56,408 nt of DNA from a virus, in the IMG/VR virus record IMGVR_UViG_3300032156_000011, positions 1 to 56,408 of that record; one strand, written 5' to 3'. Made by a program: the position numbers and the translations under genes. Below are positions 1 to 6,431 of this stretch, piece after piece; within the stretch, counting starts at the first letter, position 1; each line of letters starts with the position of its first letter. The notes under the pieces are model-generated. The model ran no database searches. It saw only the letters and a program-made list of their open reading frames with translations, and was not told where the DNA came from.

Positions 1-60
1 TAATTTTTCCGTAACGGCACGATATAGAATAGATGCTATAATTGAATCATAGAGAGAAAG
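1..60 (+). promoter_or_regulatory. Right-facing promoter, left-end copy of the 140-bp repeat
   Basis: An AT-rich promoter region with TATAAT at 37-42 and a second A/T-rich box at 23-30. No good -35 box lies 16-18 bp upstream of TATAAT; a GTAACG half-site (11-16) sits there instead, which suggests activator dependence (inference). These 60 bases are identical to 56349-56408 and to 4491-4550. The first gene's ribosome site follows at 110-115. The identity to the right end is best explained by a circular genome whose linear sequence overlaps itself. Confidence 0.6.
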
Positions 61-123
61 AAAACCGACCGGCGAACGAGCGCGAACCCGGACGGAAACA
101 GAAACCGAAAAGGAGATTTGAAA

Positions 124-513
124 ATGAACAAGTGTCAATTTTGCGGAACGGAACTCCAAAACAAGCGCGCAAAGAATTGCGCAGAGTGCAATACGATCAT
201 GGCAGACGCAAACAAGCGCGGCGTCTACGGTTTCGTGATGGAAGCGGTAGCGCAAGCGCGGAAGGACGGATTGACCGGCGACGCGATGCACCAAGCGATG
301 CGGAGCGCGGCGAAGCTCGGCGCGGGGAAACGCGCAGAGTGGTCGGCGGAGTACAAGCGCAATCTGGAAGCAAAGCTTGCGCAAGAGCGAGAGGCGCGGA
401 AAGCGTGGAAAGAGACCGCGCACATGGACGAGGAGGAATTGGACGGTCAAGCGCAGGCGCACCGGACAACACCACGCACCGATATGGACATTGAAGATCA
501 AGCGACCTGGTAA
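124..513 (+). CDS. Small zinc-ribbon protein
   Basis: A 129-aa protein with an N-terminal CQFC...CAEC pair (residues 4-7 and about 18-21) typical of a zinc ribbon, followed by a charged, mostly helical region and an acidic tail. I chose the ATG at 124 because AGGAG lies 8 nt upstream; the TTG two codons earlier is less likely. It is the first gene after the promoter at the left end and is therefore probably expressed early. Function unknown; nucleic-acid or protein binding is plausible. Confidence 0.7.
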   Translation: MNKCQFCGTELQNKRAKNCAECNTIMADANKRGVYGFVMEAVAQARKDGLTGDAMHQAMRSAAKLGAGKRAEWSAEYKRNLEAKLAQEREARKAWKETAHMDEEELDGQAQAHRTTPRTDMDIEDQATW

Positions 514-520
514 GGATCGG

Positions 521-582
521 GAGGGGGCTTGCTCCCCCTCGTTTGCTCCTCTAAAAAAAAGGGGGGGGGGCAAACGAGGGAG
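521..582 (+). promoter_or_regulatory. Leader with two mutually exclusive hairpins (copy A)
   Basis: GAGGGGG/CCCCCTC can pair around a cttgct loop (521-540). Alternatively CCCTCGTTTGC (536-546) pairs with GCAAACGAGGG (570-580). The two stems share bases, so only one can form. The same arrangement, with conserved flanks including ggaagccgaccgcag, recurs at 4826-4882. Each copy sits between a stop codon and the next gene's ribosome site, suggesting a conserved attenuator or translational switch (inference). The A8-G10 run between the arms is low complexity. Confidence 0.55.
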
Positions 583-640
583 TGGAAGCCGACCGCAGCG
601 CAAGTAGGCGGCGGAAAACAAGACCAAAAGGAGAATTGAA

Positions 641-1066
641 ATGGGATTCAGAGAGTATCTTTCGGATAGGGCAGCCGAATACGCTGCTCTTCAACAGAGT
701 TACGCCACCTGGCTCGACGCGGAAGGTGGTCAGCACCCTGGTACGTTCGGGTATGTTTTCAGCGATGCGCTGGGAGCTTTCTGCGCGCATTCGCTGGGTA
801 CGGCGGCCCCGTTCGAGCGGGATGAGAACGGGCATCTGATCCGCTATTCTATCCTGAGAGGTGAGAATCCCCCTTCCCCCGAAGAGTGGCACAGCTTCGG
901 GGACCAGGCGCGTTATTCTGCTGCTTGCGACGCCGCTTTAAGCGGGGATGATGCATCTTTCCGCGATATTTTGGTGGAAGAGGCGGTTGATCGCGCTCGG
1001 TATGACTGGGCGCGATCAGAAGCGGGCCGGGAGTATGCCCGCCTGCAAATCAATGCTGGATGGTAG
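641..1066 (+). CDS. Hypothetical protein
   Basis: A 141-aa acidic soluble protein without a family I recognise. The ATG follows AAAAGGAG at good spacing and lies downstream of the hairpin leader at 521-582. It is rich in aromatic residues and Asp/Glu, with no membrane segment or metal motif. It lies between the zinc-ribbon gene and the ASCH gene in the left-end early operon. Confidence 0.7.
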   Translation: MGFREYLSDRAAEYAALQQSYATWLDAEGGQHPGTFGYVFSDALGAFCAHSLGTAAPFERDENGHLIRYSILRGENPPSPEEWHSFGDQARYSAACDAALSGDDASFRDILVEEAVDRARYDWARSEAGREYARLQINAGW

Positions 1067-1102
1067 GCTTCGGCCTCCCCACCTGTTCCTCGCCGATGGG
1101 TT

Positions 1103-1151
1103 CCCCCACAACCGCTAATAAGCCAAGTGGGGGTCCGGCATCGAAGCCGGA
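1103..1151 (+). promoter_or_regulatory. Intergenic hairpins upstream of the ASCH gene
   Basis: Two adjacent hairpins: CCCCCAC (1103-1109) with GTGGGGG (1127-1133), then TCCGGC-atcgaa-GCCGGA (1134-1151). They lie in the 175-bp gap between 1066 and 1242, which holds nothing else I can identify apart from the ribosome site. No T-run follows, so they are not simple terminators; they may protect RNA or modulate translation. Confidence 0.4.
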
Positions 1152-1241
1152 CGGCGATTTGTACAGCGCGTTGGGCAAGACAGCGAGGACGCGAGGGGGT
1201 GCGAGGCCCTTCAAAGCGGGAAACGTAGGGGGTACAGCGCA

Positions 1242-1679
1242 ATGAGCAACGAGATCAAAGTTTTGACCGTCCGGCAACCCTGGGCCAGCTTGATCATGGC
1301 CGGCGTCAAGAACATCGAGAACCGTTCCCGGCGGACATTGCACCGGGGACCGCTGGTGATTCACGCGGCGGCTGGATACTACCCGGACGCGGAGCAAGCG
1401 GAGCGCGAGTTCTGCGCAAAGATCGGCGCGGCTTTTCCCAAGTCGCTCCTCAGGGGTGGGATAATCGGGGTTGTTGACCTGGTGGGGGTGGTTTGGGAAG
1501 TGGGGGAGCCTGGCAGCAACTTTGAGACGGATGACGCGGCGCTACCCGACCCCCTCGATGGCTCTTGGTTCTTGGGGCCTTACGGGTGGGTGCTGGCGAA
1601 TCCGCGTCCCTGCGAGTTCTACCCCTGCAAAGGGCAACTGGGACTTTGGCGGATTCGTGAGGATTTGATCAAGTTGTGA
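1242..1679 (+). CDS. ASCH-domain protein
   Basis: A 145-aa protein matching the ASCH fold: N-terminal LTVRQPWASLI (residues about 8-18), the G-x-K-N-I-E-N-R strand-turn, a central GIIGVVDL strand, and the C-terminal W..GPYGWVL...P..C.G..GLW pattern. ASCH domains belong to the PUA superfamily, bind RNA or modified nucleotides, and are common in phages; some degrade modified nucleosides or act in RNA processing. The exact substrate cannot be read from sequence. It is the last gene before the terminator at 1762-1790. Confidence 0.85.
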   Translation: MSNEIKVLTVRQPWASLIMAGVKNIENRSRRTLHRGPLVIHAAAGYYPDAEQAEREFCAKIGAAFPKSLLRGGIIGVVDLVGVVWEVGEPGSNFETDDAALPDPLDGSWFLGPYGWVLANPRPCEFYPCKGQLGLWRIREDLIKL

Positions 1680-1761
1680 ATCCCGACTGAGGGATAGCGG
1701 AGTTCGTTTGGGGATAAGGTTTGGGGTAGTACACAGGCTCGTGTACTCCTCACTGGGTATT

Positions 1762-1790
1762 AGCGGTAGGACTGGGCCTACCGCTTTTTC
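1762..1790 (+). terminator. Intrinsic terminator of the left-end early operon
   Basis: A perfect 9-bp stem, AGCGGTAGG (1762-1770) and CCTACCGCT (1777-1785), with a six-base loop and a run of five T's ending at 1789. It closes the rightward operon 124-1679 just before it would run into the leftward lysis operon ending at 1812. On the minus strand no T-run follows, so it should work mainly rightward. Confidence 0.9.
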
Positions 1791-1811
1791 TTGCTCCCCT
1801 TCTTGCACATT

Positions 1812-2114
1812 TCAACCCCCGTACTCTTCAACAAGCGCCCTTGCCGCCAGCACGTTGTCAATGACCGCATGGCCGACGTTAGGTCCCAAGTGCGGGTGTA
1901 TCCTCTCCCAAAACCTGACCTGGCTATCCCGCAGCCGTTCCCCCGGCGCTTTCGTCTCCACAAAGACGGTCACGTTGTTGCGGACGATAATCAGGTCGGT
2001 TATGCCGGCGTGCTGCTTACGCTCTTTGCGGTCGGTGCTCAGGTCAAAGACTTCCCAACCGGCGTCCGTGAAAATGGCCTTGACCTGCGCCTTTAGTTCG
2101 CTCTCAGGTCCCAC
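1812..2114 (-). CDS. VRR-NUC type endonuclease
   Basis: A 100-aa standalone nuclease of the PD-(D/E)XK superfamily, VRR-NUC group. The core reads HAGITDLIIV...VFVETKAPGE, giving the metal-binding Asp (about residue 40) and the E-x-K pair (about 54-56), followed by a Q-x-x-F/W helix. Members cut branched or nicked DNA; phage versions are proposed Holliday-junction or replication-repair nucleases. GTG start directly after the upstream gene's TAG, with GGAGGGG ahead. It is the last gene of the leftward lysis operon, an unusual place for a nuclease. Confidence 0.85.
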   Translation of the reverse strand: MGPESELKAQVKAIFTDAGWEVFDLSTDRKERKQHAGITDLIIVRNNVTVFVETKAPGERLRDSQVRFWERIHPHLGPNVGHAVIDNVLAARALVEEYGG

Positions 2115-2315
2115 CTACCCCTCCCGCGTATTTTCCCGCATCGCTCTCCAAACCATCTCACGGCGACGCGCCTCCGCCGCGCTCTTTTCTTTTTGACAAA
2201 CGGGGCACCAAATATACCCCATGCCGCGACACCCCGCACAGTTGGAGATAGGCGCACCATCGCAACCGGCGCAGGTTATTTTTCCGCTGCCGCCACACGT
2301 TTTGCACGCGCTCAT
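2115..2315 (-). CDS. Small DnaJ-type zinc-knuckle protein
   Basis: A 66-aa protein almost entirely made of CxxC units: CKTCGGSGK, CAGCDG, CAGCRG and CPVC, resembling the CxxCxGxG zinc domain of DnaJ, followed by a basic helical tail. It probably binds two zinc ions. Its stop abuts the GTG of the nuclease gene, so the two are translationally linked. A structural or chaperone-like role is possible; no enzymatic motif is present. Confidence 0.7.
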   Translation of the reverse strand: MSACKTCGGSGKITCAGCDGAPISNCAGCRGMGYIWCPVCQKEKSAAEARRREMVWRAMRENTREG

Positions 2316-2382
2316 TCCCCACCCCTGAAAGGCGCGGCGATCACGACGGTCTGCGCAGCCGCCTCACTGGTCTCGTTTTGAT

Positions 2383-2423
2383 GGGCGCGTGCCCGTTGCT
2401 CTACCACTGAGCTACCCCGGCAT
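2383..2423 (-). other. tRNA-like 5' half (remnant)
   Basis: Read leftward from 2421, the sequence has a GCCGGGG acceptor-like start, TA, and a perfect D-arm GCTC-AGTGGTA-GAGC, just as in bacterial tRNAs. After it, GGGCACGCGCCC can fold but the expected T at position 33, the T-arm and the 3' acceptor strand are not seen. It overlaps the 3' end of the membrane-protein gene 2401-2703. Probably a degenerate or captured tRNA fragment. Confidence 0.45.
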
Positions 2424-2703
2424 GTCGTTTTACCGTCCACCTTTCCAAAGCCTGGTCGAGCAGTGTTCCAACAGCCGCCCCCACCCCCACCCCGGCAAAC
2501 GACAGGAAGGCCGACCCGACCGCCGGGACGCCGTGCGCCGCGTGCGCCTCCACAAATGGCAAAGCCACGAGCACGCCGGTCGCCGACCGGTACAAGGCCG
2601 GGTCTTTCAGATGCGGCTTGACCAGTCTGCAAAATACCTCGTGCGCCAGCAGTCCGGCAGCCGCGCTCAAAGCAATGAGCCATGTTTGACTGATTCGTTT
2701 CAT
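2401..2703 (-). CDS. Small membrane protein, possible holin component
   Basis: A 100-aa hydrophobic protein with likely membrane segments at about residues 7-23, 40-55 and 60-85. The ATG at 2703 overlaps the upstream gene's stop as ATGA, which supports this start over the GTG at 2724. Position after the peptidase and the anchored coiled coil suggests a role in lysis. The last codons run into the tRNA-like sequence 2383-2423, so the natural C-terminus may have been altered. Confidence 0.6.
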   Translation of the reverse strand: MKRISQTWLIALSAAAGLLAHEVFCRLVKPHLKDPALYRSATGVLVALPFVEAHAAHGVPAVGSAFLSFAGVGVGAAVGTLLDQALERWTVKRHAGVAQW

Positions 2704-3047
2704 AGTCCTAGTTGTTGTGCGCACGTCGTTACTTGCCCGGTCTTCGGGTCAATCCCATTGCGGTGCAAAATTGACCGCAATTCCACGATCTCTTGCCGCA
2801 GTTCTCTAACGTCGCTTCCCAGGCGGCTAATCTCTGCACGCAATTCCCCGTTTACGTCCAGGAGCGCCTTCGTTGCCTTGCTCTCGGAATCTCTAATCGC
2901 CGCTTCCGCCCTGCTATCGGCATCTCGCATTGCCGCTTTCGCTTGCAGAATAGCCGCCCTCGCCTGCGCCTTGTAGTATACAGCAGAAGATATTACCCCG
3001 ACGAGGCTACCGAGCGCGACTATCAAGGAAACGGGGTCAATGTTCAC
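2700..3047 (-). CDS. Membrane-anchored coiled-coil protein, spanin-like
   Basis: A 115-aa protein with one N-terminal transmembrane segment (about residues 7-26) and then a long heptad-patterned helix, AKAAMRDADSRAEAAIRDSE onward, to about residue 95. This matches the general plan of an inner-membrane spanin or a phage anchor protein, but no lipobox partner is seen. Sits immediately downstream of the cysteine peptidase with a 4-nt overlap. Confidence 0.55.
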   Translation of the reverse strand: MNIDPVSLIVALGSLVGVISSAVYYKAQARAAILQAKAAMRDADSRAEAAIRDSESKATKALLDVNGELRAEISRLGSDVRELRQEIVELRSILHRNGIDPKTGQVTTCAQQLGL

Positions 3048-3835
3048 GCCGCGCCCCCATCCGCCAACGCGGGCGGCTCAGGGCCAAGCAGGTGAGCGCC
3101 TACCAACTTCCACTGCACGTAACTCTGCCCACCCGCCGCCATGCGCTTGTTTCGGTCGTAAGTGCAACGCAGGCTCGTGATTCCGCCGAAGAGGGGGTCC
3201 ATCACGCGCAAATCATCGTAGGGGCCGCCGGTCGGGTCGGGGACGTACTCAGTAGCCAGCAACCAGTGGTAGGCGCTGCCCAGGGGGATGCAGATGATCA
3301 ATGGGCCGGCGGACAACTCCCGGCGAATCAAGTCCAGGTCGGCGGACGTGTTCCGCCACTCCGGGAATCGGTTACTTCCCGACACCTTGACGAACCGGCA
3401 GTGGAAGGCGTATGCCATCGCGGTCTCACCCCGTTCGCGCAGATATGGCTCTAGGCGCGAGACGAAAGACATAAAATTTCCCCGGAACACTCCGGCGGCG
3501 TTCATGATCGCAACCCATTCCGGCGGCGTCCCGGTGTAGCCGTGATACGCCGCCCATGCCCAGTAATCCATCGCCAGACAACCGTTCAACCCCCACGTCG
3601 CTGCCGTCGTGCTCCCTGGTCCCCGGGTGTAGCGGTCGTTGGCCCAGGGGGAGGGCCAGCCCTGCCGCCCGCCAGGAACCTCCCACCCCCAGTAGGTTGG
3701 ATGGCGTCCCACAGGCACACCCGCCTCCATCCGTGCGGCCTTCTCAGCGGCCAGGGCCAGTTCTTTCGCAACGGCCAATTGCGCGTCCCGTAGGTCGCGC
3801 AGGTTGGCGCTGAGGGGGGCGGTGTCGGTGGTCAT
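3044..3835 (-). CDS. C39-like cysteine peptidase, probable endolysin
   Basis: A 263-aa protein with a papain/C39-like catalytic set: Cys86 in NGCLAMDYW, His190 in SAYHWLLATEY and an Asp in DDLRVMDPL (207-213). An N-terminal helix of about 35 residues precedes the domain. Such C39-like_2 domains in phages occur as peptidoglycan amidases or endopeptidases. Placement directly after a four-helix membrane protein, with ATGA coupling, argues for endolysin. It could alternatively process a host or phage protein. No signal peptide, so release would need a holin. Confidence 0.7.
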   Translation of the reverse strand: MTTDTAPLSANLRDLRDAQLAVAKELALAAEKAARMEAGVPVGRHPTYWGWEVPGGRQGWPSPWANDRYTRGPGSTTAATWGLNGCLAMDYWAWAAYHGYTGTPPEWVAIMNAAGVFRGNFMSFVSRLEPYLRERGETAMAYAFHCRFVKVSGSNRFPEWRNTSADLDLIRRELSAGPLIICIPLGSAYHWLLATEYVPDPTGGPYDDLRVMDPLFGGITSLRCTYDRNKRMAAGGQSYVQWKLVGAHLLGPEPPALADGGAA

Positions 3836-4257
3836 TTAGCGATGATGGTGGGACCGCGCTGCATGACCAGCTTGTACCACGCCGTCCCGCCGAGGTAGAA
3901 AGACGCCGAGGATAACACGTAGGGCCAGTACGATTCGATGACCGGCCAGGCGTTGGGGGGAATGATGGCAATCATGGTTTGGGCCAGGATGGGCAAGCCG
4001 AGGGCGAATAGGGACACGACCAGGTGCTTGTTGTCGCCAGTGAGGGCCTGGAACCATTCCAGGCGCGTGAGGATCGTAGAGATAACGGCGGCGCTGAGGC
4101 CGGAGCCAGCGACGAGCTTCAGCACGTCCAGAAGACCGGCTGGCTGGCCCGCCTCTTTCACCATGAGCGCGGCGACAACGACGACGAGGGCGACGTCGAC
4201 GACGACCTGCAAGACGACGCTGGCAACGCGCTTGAGCCAATACTGAAAATCGGGCAT
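3832..4257 (-). CDS. Four-helix membrane protein, putative holin
   Basis: A 141-aa protein with four hydrophobic segments at about residues 11-33, 41-64, 78-100 and 110-131. It is the first gene of the leftward lysis operon, with GGAGGT six bases before the ATG and a consensus promoter immediately upstream (4286-4314). Holin is the natural assignment from topology and from coupling to the peptidase gene. Four helices is more than most holins have, so a related membrane role cannot be excluded. Confidence 0.6.
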   Translation of the reverse strand: MPDFQYWLKRVASVVLQVVVDVALVVVVAALMVKEAGQPAGLLDVLKLVAGSGLSAAVISTILTRLEWFQALTGDNKHLVVSLFALGLPILAQTMIAIIPPNAWPVIESYWPYVLSSASFYLGGTAWYKLVMQRGPTIIAK

Positions 4258-4285
4258 TTGAAACCTCCATTCGAGAGTTGTCCTA

Positions 4286-4314
4286 ATTGTACTCGAAAAT
4301 CATGGACGTGTCAA
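4286..4314 (-). promoter_or_regulatory. Leftward sigma-70 promoter of the lysis operon
   Basis: On the minus strand: TTGACA (4314-4309), a 17-bp spacer, TACAAT (4291-4286). The transcript would begin about 20 bases before the holin ATG at 4257, leaving room for the GGAGGT site. It is back to back with the rightward repeat promoter at 4424-4563. Near-consensus strength for a lysis operon suggests tight repression or early, constitutive expression with control at another level. Confidence 0.85.
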
Positions 4315-4423
4315 GTCCCAATTCGGCGGTCGGGGTGCTACCTGGCGCAGATCGGCGACCTGGCGCGGGCGTCCTGCTCCCACCCCGCTCCCCGCAATCC
4401 TGGCGCGGAACCTGGCGGCGAGC

Positions 4424-4563
4424 GGTCGAAAGTGACAAAGTTCCCCCAAACATCCGTGCTAAGCTTGTGTTACAGTCCGTAACGCAATTGTAATTTTTCC
4501 GTAACGGCACGATATAGAATAGATGCTATAATTGAATCATAGAGAGAAAGAAAACCGACCGGC
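4424..4563 (+). repeat. 140-bp regulatory repeat with right-facing promoter
   Basis: Identical to 56282-56408 continued into 61-73 across the genome ends. It contains GTTAC-AGTCC-GTAAC (4469-4483), a second TCCGTAACG at 4498-4506 exactly 22 bp after the first (4476-4484), and TATAAT at 4527-4532. No good -35 box is present, so a protein bound to the GTAAC sites may recruit polymerase (inference). It drives the early genes from 4608. The gap 4258-4607 holds only this element, the divergent promoter and a shared GC-rich motif (gatcggcgacctg). Confidence 0.85.
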
Positions 4564-4607
4564 TCAGGAGCAAGAACCCGGACGGAAACCAAAAAAGGAG
4601 AAGGGAA

Positions 4608-4811
4608 ATGAAGGATCAGGAATTGTACCAAGGCTTGGTAGAGTCCCTCCGATCGGATGGGGCCAAGAGAATACGGGTTGTGGGAACGAGGATTGTGGGG
4701 GGGTACGCCTGCCCGGTCGTCCGGGCGACTTTCCCCGCAGGCAGGTTTGAGGCCGTCCAAGAGGATGGCATCGGATACAAAGAATTAAAGTGGGTGGAGG
4801 TGAAAAGGTAA
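4608..4811 (+). CDS. Hypothetical small protein
   Basis: A 67-aa protein with a predicted beta-rich core and a basic C-terminus (KWVEVKR). Strong ribosome site AAAAAAGGAGAAGGGAA precedes the ATG. It is the first gene behind the 4424-4563 promoter, in the same position as the zinc-ribbon gene behind the left-end copy, but the two proteins are not alike. Function unknown. Confidence 0.6.
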   Translation: MKDQELYQGLVESLRSDGAKRIRVVGTRIVGGYACPVVRATFPAGRFEAVQEDGIGYKELKWVEVKR

Positions 4812-4825
4812 GATGGGGAGGGCGG

Positions 4826-4882
4826 GGGGGGGGCTTGCTCCCCCTCGTTTGCCCCCTAGCCGGGGATGGGAGCAAACGAGGG
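4826..4882 (+). promoter_or_regulatory. Leader with two mutually exclusive hairpins (copy B)
   Basis: A G-run followed by cttgct and CCCCC forms one stem; CCCTCGTTTGC (4842-4852) and GCAAACGAGGG (4872-4882) form the competing stem. Arms and loop cttgct are conserved with 521-582 although the spacers between arms differ, which is what base-pairing constraint predicts. The following ggaagccgaccgcag and the AAGGAGAATTGA ribosome site are also shared. Confidence 0.55.
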
Positions 4883-4944
4883 AGCGGAAGCCGACCGCAG
4901 AGCGCAGGCGGTCGGGAAACTTAATCAAAAAGGAGAATTGAGAA

Positions 4945-5163
4945 ATGAGCAACATGGCGGCTGGCGCGGCGCGGGAAGTGAAGGAAAACGGTGGTGGTGA
5001 TGAGGTCCTTGCGCGGTTCGGAGGAGAGTGGTCGGAAGAATTCTCCGCTTACATTTTTCCTGACGGCTCGGCTGGCGCGTTCACTGACTTGCGCAACGGC
5101 GCTCAGGAGCGCACGTCGGCGGGGGAGCCGGTGCTGCACTTTGTCACGGTGAGATTGCGGTAG
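4945..5163 (+). CDS. Hypothetical small protein
   Basis: A 72-aa acidic protein downstream of hairpin copy B, with AAGGAGAATTGAGAA before the ATG. Central sequence alternates aromatic and charged residues (WSEEFSAYIFPDGS); no recognised domain. Function unknown. Confidence 0.55.
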   Translation: MSNMAAGAAREVKENGGGDEVLARFGGEWSEEFSAYIFPDGSAGAFTDLRNGAQERTSAGEPVLHFVTVRLR

Positions 5164-5171
5164 AGGCTCCC

Positions 5172-5220
5172 GCTCCCCCCTCTGCTCCCGATCCCAACGA
5201 TGGGGAGCAGGTGGGGGCGC
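5172..5220 (+). promoter_or_regulatory. Intergenic long hairpin upstream of 5300
   Basis: CTGCTCCC (5182-5189) pairs with GGGAGCAG (5203-5210), and the flanks C-rich 5172-5180 and GGGGGCG 5212-5218 extend the stem imperfectly. This is the third hairpin placed between a stop and the next ribosome site in the early region, but its sequence is not that of copies A and B. No T-run follows. Confidence 0.4.
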
Positions 5221-5299
5221 AGAAAGCAGGCGACCAGCGCACCCGACGGCGCAAACACAACCCCCGTCCGGTCGGGCGGACGGGAAAGGAGTAAGAGCG

Positions 5300-5569
5300 A
5301 TGAAAACCGACAAAGAGGTTCTTGAGCGTTTGGAGGAGCGGATTGCCCGGCTCCTCATGTGCAGCACGGATGAAGACGAGGAGCACGCTTTTGCTCTCGC
5401 GGTAACGTTGTCTGCTTTGCGGCAGGCGATTGCTCAGGAGCGCACGGCGGCGGCGATGGGGCGGATCGCTGACGCGCTTACCTATAAAGTGGGCGACGAT
5501 GAGCGCAGTCAAATAGCTCTCGTTGCCAACCGCATCCTCGTTGCCAGCATGGGAAAAGGCAGGCAGTGA
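5300..5569 (+). CDS. Hypothetical helical protein
   Basis: An 89-aa, mainly alpha-helical protein (LERLEERIARLL; ALRQAIAQERTAAAMGRIAD). Ribosome site GGAAAGGAG is well placed. Its TGA overlaps the next ATG, so it begins a translationally coupled series running to 6002. Function unknown. Confidence 0.6.
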   Translation: MKTDKEVLERLEERIARLLMCSTDEDEEHAFALAVTLSALRQAIAQERTAAAMGRIADALTYKVGDDERSQIALVANRILVASMGKGRQ

Positions 5570-5805
5570 TGGACGCCACAATCCACCTCAACCATTATGA
5601 CGCCATGCTTTCTATTGGAGAAGGTGACGCTTCGCCGCCCCACCCGCCCGCCCCACCCCTCTCTGGTTACGTGTCCGCTTTCTACCACAGGGGCGGACAT
5701 GGTGACGTGCTGATTGCGGAACCACCACCTGGCGAGTACGGCCCGCGCTTCTGGCGCGACCCGATGCGCAGAGTGTGGGTAGAGATCGCGGAGGCGTGGG
5801 GATGA
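5569..5805 (+). CDS. Hypothetical protein
   Basis: A 78-aa protein; ATG at 5569 overlaps the upstream stop (TGATG), preferred to the GTG at 5566. Contains a Pro-rich stretch (PPHPPAPPLSG) between a short N-terminal helix and a W-rich C-terminus. No recognised domain. Confidence 0.5.
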   Translation: MDATIHLNHYDAMLSIGEGDASPPHPPAPPLSGYVSAFYHRGGHGDVLIAEPPPGEYGPRFWRDPMRRVWVEIAEAWG

Positions 5806-6002
5806 AAGAGGTTGAGCAAGTAGCCCGCTACTGGGCAGAGGACGCGGCCAGTGCTGCGCCGGCGGGGGCTAATCGGTACGTGGTCGCCACGGCGATTGCA
5901 CGGATAGCCCGCTTGGTTTTCAGGCTCGCATTTTGCAAGAGCCAGGAGATCGGGCACCGCGCTGCTAATCAGGAAGCCAAGCGGCGCGGGGGACAACTAT
6001 AA
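5802..6002 (+). CDS. Hypothetical helical protein
   Basis: A 66-aa basic, helical protein, start coupled to the upstream stop by ATGA. The middle (VVATAIARIARLVFRLAFC) is amphipathic rather than clearly transmembrane. Function unknown. Confidence 0.5.
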   Translation: MKEVEQVARYWAEDAASAAPAGANRYVVATAIARIARLVFRLAFCKSQEIGHRAANQEAKRRGGQL

Positions 6003-6011
6003 AGGAGAGAC

Positions 6012-6431
6012 ATGCAGAAAATATTTGTAGCTTACTGGGAGTCACAGGCCGAGGTCCGGCGCGTAGTGTCAGAACTGCGCGTCATGTTGGGGGGAAGCCG
6101 GGGAAGTCCGACTTTCACGAAGGGGGTTCGGGGAGCGGAGATCGTCTTTTACGACTCCGATGGCCGCTACCCGACTCTCGACGGCGGGACATTCGCGCAG
6201 AGCGGCGGGGTGAAACTCGCCGTCGGCAGCGATAGCTTTGAGGTCTTGTTCCCCCCGCGCCACGACGCGCACGCTCCGATGTTCCGGCGCGGTCACGTCC
6301 GCCAAGAACTCGACGGCGATGAAGCTGCCGCTTTCCTGGCGCACCTGGTGAGCGGTTTCAAAGCCGCTATGGAAGATGATGCACGGCGGACGTTGGAAGC
6401 CGTAGCGGTACTCGCTGAGGCGACGGCATGA
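6012..6431 (+). CDS. Hypothetical protein
   Basis: A 139-aa protein starting after AAAGGAGAGAC. It has an alpha/beta look with strands (KIFVAYW, AEIVFYDSDG, VKLAVGSDSFEVLF) and a helical C-terminus. No family recognised. Stop overlaps the next ATG (ATGA). Confidence 0.6.
   Translation: MQKIFVAYWESQAEVRRVVSELRVMLGGSRGSPTFTKGVRGAEIVFYDSDGRYPTLDGGTFAQSGGVKLAVGSDSFEVLFPPRHDAHAPMFRRGHVRQELDGDEAAAFLAHLVSGFKAAMEDDARRTLEAVAVLAEATA

Noticed and set aside
2300-2425. A complete tRNA gene
   Set aside because: No T-arm, no 3' acceptor strand and no U33; only the 5' half is convincing.
4283-4510. Minus-strand frames through both copies of the 140-bp repeat (also 56147-56368)
   Set aside because: They share a start only because the DNA repeat is identical, and they cover promoters; no support for translation.
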